A DNA stretch of 64,000 nt from Trichinella spiralis (lineage: Eukaryota > Nematoda > Enoplea > Trichinellida > Trichinellidae): assembly GCA_000181795.3 (NCBI GenBank), contig CM012953.1:8142893-8206892 (forward strand), written 5' to 3'. Positions 1 through 13,134 of the stretch are shown piece by piece; the stretch's first letter is position 1; each line of letters starts with the position of its first letter. The notes beneath the pieces are model-generated. The model was not told the origin of the DNA and did no database searches. It saw nothing but the letters and a program-made list of their open reading frames with translations. A program made the translations under genes and the position numbers.

Positions 1-3000
1 ATTTTATTTTATACTATCTTTAAATAAATAATTTGAATTGTGTTTCATAATATTACTTCTGCATAATTTAACAAACTTACTTTAGGTTGTCATTCTTATT
101 CATCTGTGACAGATTGCGGCATTCTGACATGCCATAATAAGTTCAGTAATTATAATTATCATTAAAATAAAAGCATATTTTTAGATTTACAAAGCTTTGC
201 TGCTTATGTAAAAATACAGATAAATTGACCTTTATAACAAATGCAGCATAATTATTGACAAGCAAACTGAAACCGTGTATTGCTATTTGATTTTAAATCC
301 ATATTTACGATTGGTCTACTATGGAAAAATTTTTTTCAGCGTGCTGATTAGCAAAATAATTTTGTTAGTACTTATTTTTCAAATTGCAGCTGAAACAGTT
401 GATGATCATTTTCAAAGTTCAAATTTTTTTATAAATTTTGTGCAATAAAGCATTCAGATTTTAATATACTAATACTTTGAAAAAAAACAGAATATTTAAA
501 ATTTTGGAGTTTGTAAGGATACTGTTTTTATAATATTATACAACTTCAAATAAAATATTTTGATTAGTCTAGCGAACAGAATTAATTCATGATTTTCATT
601 AGTCAACAGACCAGTAAGAAGTATTTTAATATAAATCATACGAATGTTATTTTAAGCAAAAAAAGTAACTCATTAAAAATTTCTTTCTGATTAAAGAGTG
701 CTGACAAGCATCTGCCCATAATAGAAGTGTGACAAATTCTAGATGCAGTTTAAAATTTAAAAATAAGATCAAATATAAAATAAATAAACAGTAAATAGTG
801 TGGAAAATTAATTTACTTTTGCATCAGTCACTTTGTAAATTCCAATTTAAAAATATATTTGAGACTAACAAAAATAATAAATAAAAATGGCAATGTATGA
901 GCAAGTTATGCTGCTAATAAACTAAATTAGTGGCATGAATTAGTGATTTGCATAAAATTTAAAATGCATGAAAATTCAAGAAATTTAATTCGTTTTAATA
1001 TTAATGAAAACTCTAAAAAATGAATTTCCTACATTTTGCTGCATCTTAAATTTATATTTTTGTAATTTTTTATTAATAGCAATTTAAGTAAAAAATATCT
1101 CTGAATAAAAAAATTACCGTTAAACATCATTCTTTCAACTCAGAAGTCCACGGATTGGAATTTATGTTATCCAATTTCTTTTCTTTCTGATTTTATTTTC
1201 TTCAAGTGGCAACAGCTATCTAAAATTTGTTTTATCTTTTACTATAATTTAATTAATCATTGTTAATTTTATTTGCATCATCAATGTTCAAAAATTTTAT
1301 CGAAATTATGCATAAAATAATTCAGTATTCAAATGTAGCCTTGGTTTTTTGTAAAAAACAAATTGTTCTTCTAACGAGCATCCTTATTTATGAAAATCAT
1401 CTAAATAAAAAAAAGAATTTTAGTAAAACACAGATATATAAAATACTAAACAGGCAAGCATCATTAATCCGCTTTCATAATATGATGCATAATGCTGAAA
1501 AGTTCAATAAAGAAATCAACATGTCAGTGAAAACTAAATTAAATGAAGATTTCATTTGTAAATTATTAATAAACAGATGAGCTGATTAAAGCAATCAAAA
1601 CAGCCTCAACATTGACTACATTCTTAACAGCAGTATGCATCATTTCCATTGTCTGTGGAATTATAATAGAACAATGAAAAATCCAAAAATAATGAATTAA
1701 TCTAGCTGCAGGATAAAATTTTATTGCAAACCATGCAAAAGGCAGTATACTTTGAGATACTGACCATGTGCAATATTTTGTTGGGCTTTTTATACTCTTT
1801 CATGAAAATTATTTTTAAAAAAATTAGCAATTTTTACATGCTGAAATTAAAAATGCCATATAGAAGAGCGAATTTTCACTTATGACTCAATTCATGCATT
1901 TCAGTATAGTTAATTTTAAAAATTATTTACAAATAATAATCAAAAAATTACAAAATATTGAAAAGCAATAACTGTAAAATAATGAGCTCTAAAATTGAAT
2001 AGACCAAATTAATAATTTAAAACGCACAAAAATATAAAGATACTTTTAAAAAAAATAAAATGCTTTCATATAAAAGGAACAATGCTTCAATCACATCTTA
2101 AAAATATGGTGAATTTTAAAATTTCAAAAAGCAGATTACCTCAAATAAACAAAATTTCACTTGCTAAAAAACTTTCAGGAATATTACCAAAATAAAAATC
2201 ATTTTAATGGAGATATACTTAATACATATCATTATGTGACAAAATAATAAAAAAAAGCTTTCAGGTACTATCCAATTAATAAATATAATATTGCCATTAA
2301 TAAAACAAAATGAAATTTTCATATAAATGATATAAGTTTATACAACAATGCTACTAGAATGCCAGAAAATGTGCTTTTATCATAATAAATTTATATCCAA
2401 ATGCTCTTAATAAATATGAGTAATTTTTATAAGAAAACAAATTTGAGCATAAAAACAGTAATATCACATATGGTCTTTATATTGAAAATACTAATATTAT
2501 AGTTGACATTATTTTTATTTTATAAGATGGACATAAATAATTGGGTAACGTATTAAAATTTTTTAAATTAACTGATGATAACTGTAACATGTGATTACAC
2601 TGAATGCTTTTTAAGATAGGCAACAACTACAGCAATGCTGTTGCAGCATTTCTTTACTGTAAATTTATTCACAATAATTTGAATAACAATTTATAATAAA
2701 AAAGTATAAATGCATAGTATGCAGTGAAGCTTCTAAATGGAGTTACATATTTAGGAAAAAACAATACATCGAAGACCACATCAGACATTAGAAAGGCAAA
2801 TACATTAAAATATTGAAGACGACAAATTTGATTGCCCTTACCTAATAAAATATCTTCATTTAAGTAAACGTTTATTTTTCAAGAATTATTGCAACCTGTG
2901 ATGCATTACTAAAAGCCATTGCAATAACTCAAACATTATCGAATTATAATATATATAATCAAACAAATGTCATTAATGCACTGCTATAAATGAATGACAA

Positions 3001-5723
3001 GTTTAAAGCTGAAAGAAAGAAAACAAAGCAACATGCAGTTGTAGTTATGAAATAAAAATTAAATTAATAATTGCATAATAATTCTATTTTTATTAACAAT
3101 AGTAAAACTCTTATTCTGACTGTAAAGATTGTTTTGAATATTGCATTTCAGATTTTCTCAACCAATGAAAAATAATTTTTTCTGCAAGCGAAAATTGTAA
3201 AAAATGTAATCTGTAATGTGAAATGTAAGAAGTTAATGAAAATTTTCATTTTCTAATATGGTTTTTAACCATGCTTCTCAGATTTAAAAGGCTTTTCAAA
3301 ATAGGAAGACCAAGCGCCAAAAATGAAACATTGATTTTTTATTAGTTCACTATAAAAGATGCTATTTATTTTATTGTTAGCAAAATTACATTTTATAATT
3401 ATAATTATAGATTATTATCTAATGCCATTAATGTTTCTCGAAAGCAGCTTTACTTTCCATTAGCATTAATTGATCACCATTGCATTAATCCATTCATCGT
3501 TACATTTGAATATTTTTTTCATTTCTGCTTTTGATTGATTTCATTATTTTTTCTTTTTTGCTGCACTGTTTTAAAGAAATTTTTATCCACAAATAATATT
3601 AGAAAATTTTAAATGAAAGTTTGATAAATGGAATCTAATTCATTCATCAACTTAATGTGACTTCCATATATTTAGATATTATTTTTATCATACTTGAATA
3701 AAATGTTTTGATGTTTTTATGTTATAGCTATAAATGAGAAACTTAATACAACATATTTGTAAAATTTTATAAAAGTAAAATGAAATAAAATATAGTCAGA
3801 ATTTTTAAATAATGCTATTTTATTATACTTCATTGCATTTGCAGAACACTTTCTATCCAAACTTCTACTTACCTTCCATCTATTTGATGCCACTTCTAAC
3901 CAAATCTAAGAAAAAGTAACATCTGCTACATTTATTTAAATTTTAAGCTAATTGTAAAAGATAAGGTAAATCAAATGTATTTATCACATCATTTATATGC
4001 AGAACGTAATTTTCAACCATAAGTTGAATGTTCATTAGAAAACGTTTTTCATTTATGCAGATATTTATAATTGTATATGTGAACATTTAGTTTTGTAATG
4101 TGAGTGAATTGCATAAGAATAATGCATAATAAAATATAAACTTTCATATATGCAGCAGAAATATAAAAAATAGGCAATTTATTTGTTATTATTCTATATA
4201 TAAAACTGAAATTTATTTTATTAAACTCTTTTTTTGTGTTTATGATATTATGTATGGCTGCTTCAGTGATTATATAAAATATTGCGCCAGTAAAGATTCT
4301 GAGTGCAAAAATATTGATGCAGTAATAATAATAGTAATAGTAATGATAATAGGCATGCTTTCCATTATGTTAAAGCATATAGAATAAAAAGGCTAGTAAA
4401 TTAAATGCACAGTATATTAATGGCGATAATAATTTGAAATTAATAAGATAATTAAAGGCATGTTCGTTTGAAGAATGAAATAATGTATTACTTCAGAATT
4501 AATGAATTTTATCTGTGGTTTCTGTAATGCAATCTCTTCTATTTTCTAAAATTTTCAATCTCATTTCCTTGGAAAATGTTCATTCTGCTTTCTATATACT
4601 TTAATTCTTTGATAGATATACTTCTATTCATGTTGATGTTAATAAAAAAATCAATAAGCACAATGATTATTTCCTTAGTATTCTTATTATCTTAATATTA
4701 ACATTTTTATCTTCAAGAAATCTCAGAGTTTACAGAACTAATTATCTTTTATTTGCATCATAATTTCCAATTTAAGCACTAACTGCGCTACAATAATTGG
4801 TGTAAAGAGATCACTTAATGCACATTACTACATAGTATCTAAATAAACAGAAATAGAAGTTCACTTAGCATGTATGTTTAATTTTAGGAAAGGAAAGCTT
4901 TCTTTATTCTCATGCTCTTATGATTGGAATATACTACTTACTAATTTATTTTCAAAAGAAAATATTTCATTATTATTTATGATAAAACACTGCCCTTGAA
5001 AAACAATGCCAATTTATTTGTAAAGAGAAAAATTAATCAAACACAAAAATTGAGTATGCACTACAACATAAAAGATATTGTGATGTTTTATATAAGTGAA
5101 AACAAAATAAATAAATGAACAGTGCATACTTAAAAATAAGTTCTTAAAAATGGAAATAATTTGTTGCAACAAAAACAGCATCTACAGTGCAGAATAATTT
5201 CCATACTTTAGGTTTTCATTTTGCAGCTAACATTGACGCTTCTTCACAAATTATAGTATTATAATTTTGCAACATACATTGCCTACTCATTTATTGAATG
5301 CCAAATTAGCAATCAGCAAAATTGAAAAATTAATTGAATAATAATGGGATGAAGAAAAAGTGCATCGAAAATATTAATCACAAAAAATGAAATTTTGCAT
5401 TTGTGCAATTTTAAGTTAAAACATGCTTGATTCTATTTTCCTATTATACATAAATTTTTATTGACGCTCTACCTTCTACGTAAATCATCAATGTAAAAAG
5501 TATTTTCAAAATGCAATTTATTAAAATTAAACTAAGCTATCGTAATATAACTAGTTTATTATTTACAATTTAAACCAAAAAATAGCAGTGCTGAATGTTT
5601 AAATTAAAACATAACAGTTTAAACGGACTTTGAAATACAGATTAAAATTTAATTCAGTATAAAAATGATTGTAATAGAAACCAGTTTTGTGATGAAAGCA
5701 GCGGCGAGAGTGAACAGGCGACA
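1..5723. other. AT-rich intergenic region, no supported gene
   Basis: This is long, very AT-rich sequence with no stretch that reads as a conserved protein and no chain of exons with matching splice phases. The longest open frame (about 1260-1580, +) begins at a TTG, has biased low-complexity composition and resembles no family I know. A short impure ATA/GTA microsatellite lies near 4320-4350. No tRNA-like cloverleaf or other RNA gene was recognised by eye. The last few hundred bases should hold the promoter of the phosphatase that begins at 5724. Confidence 0.6.
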
Positions 5724-6620
5724 ATGGATGCTAAAGACTTGCTAATAAAGATGACTGCCAACGAGCTACTGAGTTCTGATGAAATTGAATTCATAATAGA
5801 GAAAGTCAAATTGGTATTAGCAATGGAGCCAACATTAGTGGAAGTGAATTCTCCAATTGCAATTTGTGGAGATATTCATGGACAGTATCATGATCTTTTG
5901 CGACTGTTTGAAATAGTTGGATGGCCTCCTTCTCAACGTTACCTTTTTTTGGGAGATTATGTAGACCGAGGGTCAAAAAGTATTGAAGTAATATGCATGA
6001 TGTTTTTATTTAAAATTCTATATCCGAATAATTTTTTCATGCTCCGTGGTAACCACGAACTATATAATATTAATAAATATTATGGCTTTTTATATGAATG
6101 CTGTAAACGCTATTCAACACGCATATACGTTCTTTTTAACGAAGCATTCAATTTACTGCCCATGGCTGGTCTAGTGGGCAACCGTATCTTTTGTATGCAT
6201 GGTGGTATTTCACCATATCTTTCAAATTTCAACCAAATTCGTCAAGTTGCCCGACCAATAAGAAATATCACAAAAAGTTTTTTGATTGATTTACTCTGGT
6301 CAGATCCGTCCTATGAGTGTGAACGTTGGATCCGTAGTAATCGAGGCGCCGGTCACTTGTTTAGTCCTGAAATGGTTTATGAATTTTGCCGGAAAATGGA
6401 CATCGATTTGATTGCTCGTGCGCACCAAGTAGTCAGTGATGGCTTTGAATTTTTTGCCGAAAACCACTTGGTGACAATTTTCAGTGCCCCTAATTACTGT
6501 CAAGTTTATGACAACTGTGCTGCGGTGTTGATGGTCGATGGGGAAATGCGCTGCAGCATAATAAGACTAAAACCTACCCTTCCTGCTCCTTCATCTCCGG
6601 ATCCCAGTGCATACTGTTAG
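5724..6620 (+). CDS. PP1-like serine/threonine protein phosphatase, intronless
   Basis: The 298-residue single-exon frame reads as a metal-dependent Ser/Thr phosphatase catalytic subunit of the PPP family, closest to PP1. All metal-binding and catalytic signatures are present: GDIHGQ (49-54), GDYVDRG (77-83), RGNHE (108-112), HGG (159-161), LLWSDP (190-195), RAHQVV (232-237) and SAPNYC (254-259). Length is close to the PP1 core, with a short Ser/Pro-rich tail of about 15 residues. It diverges from ordinary PP1 at usually fixed places: the residues after RGNHE are LY instead of CA, and the beta12-beta13 loop after APNYC is QVYDN instead of GEFDN. Lack of introns beside intron-rich neighbours suggests a retrocopy; intronless PP1 relatives in nematodes and insects are often male-germline genes (inference). 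The ATG at 5724 precedes the usual PP1 N-terminal helix. Expected in cytoplasm or nucleus. Confidence 0.93.
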   Translation: MDAKDLLIKMTANELLSSDEIEFIIEKVKLVLAMEPTLVEVNSPIAICGDIHGQYHDLLRLFEIVGWPPSQRYLFLGDYVDRGSKSIEVICMMFLFKILYPNNFFMLRGNHELYNINKYYGFLYECCKRYSTRIYVLFNEAFNLLPMAGLVGNRIFCMHGGISPYLSNFNQIRQVARPIRNITKSFLIDLLWSDPSYECERWIRSNRGAGHLFSPEMVYEFCRKMDIDLIARAHQVVSDGFEFFAENHLVTIFSAPNYCQVYDNCAAVLMVDGEMRCSIIRLKPTLPAPSSPDPSAYC

Positions 6621-7671
6621 TTTTAATAACTCCTTTTTTCAGTTTATTTTATTTTTATGCCTTAAATTGTAAAATTTAATACAAAATAGAATTTCTTTTC
6701 ATATAACTTTGCTTTTATATTATGTTTTCCTGGTTGTAAGTTTATTGCATTGTTAGGCTTTGTTTTTTCGTCAGTTTTGCAAAGATTGGCTAACATTTCA
6801 CTGCTAGCTGACAATTTTATAAAATTACGCTTATTAATCGATAATAACATACAAATACATTTATTTATGTTTAATAATAAATAAAAAAAATTATAAACTT
6901 GTACAATCTTGAATACTCACACTTCACTAGATGCAAAAGAAGATTGAATTTACCACTTCCATAATAAGTATTTCGAAGAATACTGCAATGCATTTTTATT
7001 CATATAATTTATATGGAAATACCACAAAAGTAATTCAATTTATTATAAAACTATATTTTTCATATACCTTTCTAAGTAATTTTTTAAAATATTAGCATTA
7101 AAACAATTATTAATACAAAATATCACAATTCTGTTTTTTTTATTATTTACTCGTATAAATTTTCTATTTTTTAAGTTAAATGATTTTCTGAGCATGTTCC
7201 AATATGATGCTTCTCTAACTGAAACTAATTCAAATTTAAAAAATAGTGTATAAAAATTTTGGTGGTGTATCAACTGCAGCTGAATAGAGGGGTGCTTTAC
7301 CCTTATTATATTTCAAAGCTGTTTAATACATGAAACAAATCAGAGCTATTTACACGGTTATTAGAAGAAAATCCCATATTACTGCGGAAACAATGAAAAG
7401 TATTGTATAAATGGTGGTAAATAGCAATGCTTTTTCAAAAACAGAAATGAAAATGCTGCTTGACTTTCTCAAACGTTCCATTACACAAAATCACTGATTA
7501 TAATTATGATTATTTATTATTATATTAATTATATTATAAATTCGACAAAGAAATAAAATCACAGACAAAAATTCTTTGTACACATCACATTCAAAATGCT
7601 TAAAACGATCAGTTTCAGTTCTCTCCGTTATTCTATAAAATTGATCATTACTAAAAAATATTTTCACATAT
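6621..7671. other. Convergent intergenic gap between phosphatase and sirtuin
   Basis: About 1 kb of AT-rich sequence separates the 3' ends of the + strand phosphatase and the - strand sirtuin. AATAAA-like signals occur near 6870-6890, suitable for ending the phosphatase transcript. Small open frames on the minus strand here lack family resemblance and look like chance frames. Confidence 0.5.
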
Positions 7672-9249
7672 TTACGTCGCATATACTTCATCTGATGGCT
7701 GCATTAAAGCGGTCAAATCATTGGTCCAATGAAGCAACTTGCACAACTCCAAGATGCCTTTGACCACATCACCTAAACATTTTAATATAATCTTCATATT
7801 TTTACTTGTTTATTGCAATATGCAGCCATAGTTTATCATTGAAGTATACATAAAAACATGACGTATATTGAAGCACATAAAAATTATTTAAAAATTAAAA
7901 AGCTTAAGAATAAGATGCACCCATAATGTTACATATTTTATTAATGAAATCAATCGTTACCTTCATAGATATAATCGTTCTGTCTTGGATTCTCAGAAAA
8001 CTGGCCAACTGCAATTTTATTTATTAAAAGACGAGGAGTGGTGTGCTTAACCAAGTCGATAATACCAGCAAATGGATAGACCTACAGTACTTTTCATATG
8101 AAATTTTATTACTTATTCATTTTATTTTAATTTTTTTACCTCTAAAGATGTACCCATAACAATCAGTAAATCCGCACTGGGTATGTCATTAACGTATTTC
8201 ATAAATCTTAGAGGAAGCACCTCACCAAAGAAAACAACGTCAGGCTTAATCACTCCCTAGAAGCTCAAATTATTTTAAAAAATAATGACAGCAATGCGAT
8301 ATAAGCTAACCAATAAATTAATTTATGGCTAATATTATAATACTGATTATTTAAATGTCACATTTCTGCACATTAATATTGTTCTATATGAAGAAAGTAT
8401 CTTCATTCTGAAAATTTCGTTAAATAGATTCTACACCATATATCTTTTGCTTTCTTAAAATGCCATTCATAATTAAGCAACAGTTAAAAGTCACTGTAAG
8501 TTATATAAGAAGTAAGCATCGGTTATTTTATCAAGATACTAACAATATAAATTTCAATCATCGATTGTAAGTTGTTTCATGACTAATTATTATTGGTTAA
8601 TGCTTTGTGTGATCAGAAAAGATAAGAAACGTTACTCTGCATCTCTGGCATAGTGGCACTTCTTTACGACGAACAACATCTTGAACTTCTATAAATGAAA
8701 CTTTTTTAGAACACTGTGTGCATTTTCCACACCGAAAGCTTCCATGAGCTTCAACTATCATGTTGTGATTTATTCCGGCATCTTTAAAAAATCATTTTAA
8801 AAATATAAAATTTACAAAACATAATAAAATTATTGCCTCTCTCCAAACCGTCAATGTTTTGCGTATACACGCGAAGCAAAAGATCTTTTTCTTGTAACAG
8901 CCGAATAAAATAATGAACTTCATTAGGTTTGTGGATCCCAGGAAAAAGACGCCAAGCAACTTTGTAAAACAATGTGGGATCCCGTTTGAAAAGTTTCAAA
9001 TCAAAAACGGATGCTGGATCTGATATGTTTTCTTCTTTCTGAATTTGACGATAAAAGCCAGATTCTGGACTACTGAAATACATGAATAAATAAAAGTAAA
9101 ATGCAGTTCACCATGTCTTTATAAGTATGTAATCACCGGAAATCAGGAATACCAGAAGGAACGCTAATTCCAGCTCCAACTAATACGACAATTCGCTTCA
9201 CCAAGCTTTCATTGATCAAACGAGCAACTGCTTGCAAACTGTCCACCAT
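7672..9249 (-). CDS. NAD-dependent protein deacylase, SIRT2/SIRT3 class, six exons
   Basis: Exons on the minus strand are 9249-9137, 9072-8837, 8781-8636, 8256-8140, 8081-7961 and 7772-7672; phases close to give 277 residues. The protein covers a complete sirtuin core: NAD-binding [14 protein letters not shown] (25-38), the YTQNID motif (about 107-112), catalytic His129 in VEAHGS, a four-cysteine zinc module (CGKCTQC at 134-140 and CQRC at 161-164), [14 protein letters not shown] (200-204) and a C-terminal helix like the end of SIRT2/SIRT3. The SPESGFY segment after the NAD loop and LERDAGI favour SIRT2/3 over SIRT1, 4 or 6. Intron 2 has a GC donor (AGAG|GCAATA); using it restores the canonical LER-x-AGI junction. 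The chosen start is the first in-frame ATG, but AAAG just upstream could be an acceptor, so an N-terminal (perhaps mitochondrial) exon may be missing. Confidence 0.9.
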
Positions 9250-10219
9250 TGTTGGCTTTAAAAATTTGCAAATGACAGTGTAAGCAAATTCAGTTCACAA
9301 TTAAATTATAGCAATGTTAGTTTAAAGTAAAACAAACAATAATTTAAAACATAAAATATTTTTACATGACAGTAAAAAATGCTCAGGAATTAATGCGTCA
9401 CAAAATATGAAATTTGTGAATTAAAAAGTTTTGGGAAATTTCACTAAGAATTTCTTTGAATATCTGAGAAAATTTACTAGCTAAAGAATTTGACATTCCG
9501 AGCACTCAGATAAAGCATTATTTTGATAAAAGTGATTTTTTTACAAGAGAATCCATTTGAAATCTTATATAAGAATAGTTTTAAAGAAATTAGCAGCATT
9601 TTTTAATCAATTTGTATAAGTATTTTAAAAGCAATATTTTGATCAGGAAATTTAATGCGCTGCGCAGAAACATCAAAAGTCTGTCAAATTTTACTGCTAT
9701 TCATTTTATGAAAGCCATTAAGCTTATTACGCCCGTTATTAATCAATCACTTTATTCCATTAATTTAATAAATAATAAGTTAATGTAAAAATTAGCATCT
9801 TAATCATTTTCAGTCCCGAAATACTTTGTGCATGAAATGAAAGTGTACATATCCTTGAAAAACTATATGCATATAATAGAAATATAATTGTTATTGTAAT
9901 TTAATATTGTGGAAAGGTGCTTTTAAATACTTTTAAATGTGCACTTTGCAAATGAAAGTCATTCACAGCAGGCAATGCATTATTTTAAATGATAAATAAA
10001 ATGGCATTAGTATGAATAATGAATAGCATCTGTTTAGCATTGCAATTTTTATTGTTTTAATAATAAATGTTAAATCAATAATTTATATTCAGTATTATTA
10101 AACTCACTTTAGGCACTGGAAAATAAAAATAGCTTGATGTTTGATATCTGGCAGTAGACGTATAATTCTAGGGTTATCCGTGCTTTTTTCTTAAATGGCA
10201 ATCTGAAATTAGAATAAAA
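9250..10219. other. Intergenic gap between divergent sirtuin and receptor genes
   Basis: Roughly 970 bases separate the sirtuin (-) start from the first serpentine receptor (+) start. It is AT-rich with no open frame of note. It should contain the promoters of both divergent genes and possibly a 5' exon of the sirtuin; no specific site could be singled out. Confidence 0.45.
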
Positions 10220-11428
10220 ATGGACGCCAACGAAGCAGAACTTGTAGAAGATTTAGAAGAATTACATGATGGTGTAAGAATTCATCACTGTTCACTGATA
10301 GCTCTGGCAATCATAGCATTTCTTACTAACTGCATATTTTTGGTTGTACTGGATCATGGAAGCGAGCCAAGAAGAACTAAAAATGCTTATGCTGGTAATC
10401 TGTTCCACTGATTACATCACAATATTTATTTATAACTATTATTTTAAAGACATTCAAAGATAATGAATGATGTATAATTTGTTGTTTTCATAGCTTATAT
10501 TACTTAATTATCACTAATATTTAAATCTAAAAAATCTGTGTGTTAAAATCAAAATTATAGTAGCATAATTTTTATGTATTAAAAAACTTTCTATCTAAAG
10601 TTTTCTATTAAATGTTACAGATATGTGTGTATAATTTTCTAGGTTATGCAGTTGGTCGTATTTTCTTAGCCTGCGCTGCAGCTTCTGATTTCGGCAGATT
10701 GGTACTTATTGGAGAAAGAATAACTAAAACGGATGCAGCGGGATGCATATTTCACAGTCCTGAAATAGTGTTACTTGTATTTTCAAGAACTTATTCAGCG
10801 TTTTCCCAATTAATGCTATCCGTGTGTGCAATAATACCTGTCATTTGGCAAAAAAACCCCTTACGTAATACGAGAGCAAATTACGGATCGTCTATTCCAA
10901 GTTGCAGTATTGATAAGCTTCATCAACACTTTTGCCTGCATTTTCTCTGTCATGCTTAAAACTGAGAAACATGTGTCGTCTGTGTGTTTTTTTGATTATG
11001 TTGTTTCGGATATGTTTGCCAGTGTATTCTGGGTCATGATCGTTGCAGGTTGCTACATAGCAATTGGGATATACTTTGTAGCTTTTTATTATACCAAACG
11101 ACGAGAGGAAAAACTGAAAGCATTGCCAAACATCCAAGTTCGAGATGTGCACTCCAAAGAAACGCTTTTCATTAAACATTTACTACCAATCGTCATTGTG
11201 AACATCTTGTTTGAAGCAGCTCCATATACAATTCGAGCTCTTGTTTCACTTCATTTTCTGCATCCCAAGTATGCCTATTACTGTTCTGATTTAATTTGCC
11301 CTGGACTGATTGCATTTCCTCTTATACGTTTTTGGCACAGTCCATTTAAGCTCGAAATCTATGGCCAAATAAAAAACTTCTTGTTTCGTCCTGAAGCAAA
11401 GCCAACACAAATGCTTCAAAATTTTTGA
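10220..11428 (+). CDS. Orphan serpentine receptor, copy 1 (frameshifted)
   Basis: Two coding exons, 10220-10394 and 10643-11428, are joined by a GT-AG intron in phase 1. The product aligns along its length with the receptor at 12072-13134: acidic N-terminus, first membrane span followed by EPRRTKNAYA, a SPEIVLLVFSRTYSAF span, and a final span followed by a basic tail. Seven hydrophobic segments can be drawn, as in nematode chemoreceptor-like GPCRs; no DRY or NPxxY motif is seen, so the family is unassigned. The frame breaks at a run of seven A followed by four C near 10851-10861: upstream reads ...VIWQK and downstream resumes one frame over as TPYVIREQ, matching KTPYLIREH of the second copy. 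Six A would keep it open. This may be an assembly error in a homopolymer or a recent inactivation; splice sites and the rest look intact. Confidence 0.8.
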
Positions 11429-12071
11429 ACAGTAAATTTCTATTTTACTTTATTTGCTGCTTTCATTTTGTTATACTGTTGTTATACAGTACTGAAAAAA
11501 TGTTTTAATGCAGCAATCAAAAGAATATATATATAAATACATATTTATCTAAATTATCAAAAATAAAAATCTAATTCTTAAGAAAACCTTTTTTTAAGTT
11601 CGGCTCTGTTGCACAAGTTGCTAACAAAATTGAATTGAATCACTCAACGTGAATACTGTAATAGGTATAATTTTATTTTCTTACAATTTACCTTATGTTT
11701 TATGGATTTGTGTATTCATTATTTTTATTATGCTATACTTACGTGCACATATAAACGTACATATATTTTTCTAAGTAAATTTACAATAATTCTGTTTTTA
11801 TCATTTGCAAACAAACAAGCAATATGTGTAAATCGATAAAAACTTTCGGCATAAAATTAAATAAATCTATATTGAAAGAGTCTTTTTTAATTTTTTGACA
11901 AATGAAAAATCAATATTTTCAATGAATAGAAAAAGTTTTAATTATTCATTTTATAGATGAATGCTGTACTGGTTGGTGTATGGTGGAAAAGGTAACAACA
12001 CGGAAAGAGTAATGCACTATGTTTATGCAATTCGGTGGTAGCAGATAGCATTGCAATTCTACTACACAGAA
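11429..12071. other. Spacer between the two tandem receptor genes
   Basis: About 640 bases of AT-rich sequence containing short AT microsatellites (near 11525-11545) lie between the stop of receptor copy 1 and the start of copy 2. No gene is seen. The spacing is much larger than in a nematode operon, so copy 2 probably has its own promoter here. Confidence 0.45.
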
Positions 12072-13134
12072 ATGTCCACAGAAGATAATGCAGACGATTA
12101 TGACGATTTAGAATCAGCCATTCGAATTATCCGCATAATTATGATGGGCATAACACTTCTTGCATTTTTTTTCAATTGTGCATTTTTAGTCATTTTGGAT
12201 TATGGCAAAGAGCCAAGAAGAATCAAAAACATATTTGCCAGTAAGCAATGAACAAAAATCATTTATTATAGAAGAAATACTGTAAATAAAATTGTTTTTT
12301 TAAAAATGGGCAATTTCAGGTCATACACTTGGTCGAATTCTCATCGCAGCTACTTTAGCATCTGATTATGGCCGTCAGATTGTAATTGGCGAACGGATAT
12401 CACAAACAAAACCGTTGGAATGCATACTGCGAAGTCCTGAATTGATTTTGTTGGTCTTTTCTAGCACTTATTCCGCTTTTGCTCAGCTAATGTTGTCAGT
12501 TTGCATATTGATACCTGCACTGCGACCAAAAACACCGTACCTGATCAGGGAGCATATTACTGATCAAATGTTTTTGCTTTCATTATTTATGAGCAGCATA
12601 AACGTTGTCGGAAGTATACTTTCAATATTTTTCAAAAATGATGTTGACATATCATCACTTTGTTCGTTCGATCTGGTGCTTTTGAAGCCGTACGCATTGT
12701 TTCAGTGGACATTCACAACTGTCTGTTTTCATATTTCCATCGCAGTCTATGTGACGGCTTTTTACCTGACTCAGAAGCAGGAAGCAAGACGAAAGGAAGT
12801 TACCAATTCTCAAGTGAGGCAAGTGCTTCTTCGTGAGCTGCTTCTCGTCAAACACTTGTTGCCCATTTTTGTTCTCAGCGTTCCGTTCGAACTTCTTCCC
12901 CATACTGTGCGCACTTTCATCGCTTACGGCTACATAGAGCATCGGTTTATCATTTTCTGCTCTTTTGTCAAATGCGTAGGCTTGATCTCATTTCCACTCA
13001 TATACATCTGCTACACACCACTGAGAACTGTCATGTATACTAAAATGAAAACGAAGCTGGTTATCTGTTTTCAAAAAGAAAAACCAAAAAGCGACACTCA
13101 TTTCAACAATGAAATCAATATACACAAAGAATAA
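12072..13134 (+). CDS. Orphan serpentine receptor, copy 2
   Basis: Exons 12072-12240 and 12320-13134 give 327 residues with phases closing. The start is the ATG giving MSTEDNADDY, which matches in position and acidity the N-terminus of copy 1; the frame extends slightly upstream without an earlier ATG. Hydrophobic spans lie at about residues 22-45, 57-80, 100-130, 150-172, 188-215, 235-265 and 275-305, consistent with seven transmembrane helices, with cysteines in the first and second external loops (LECIL and SSLCSF) that could pair. The last span ends FPLIYICYTPLR, loosely like the NPxxY/helix 8 junction, but there is no DRY. It is a plasma-membrane receptor candidate of unknown ligand. The single intron lies at the same codon and phase as in copy 1, showing tandem duplication of an intron-containing gene. 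Confidence 0.82.
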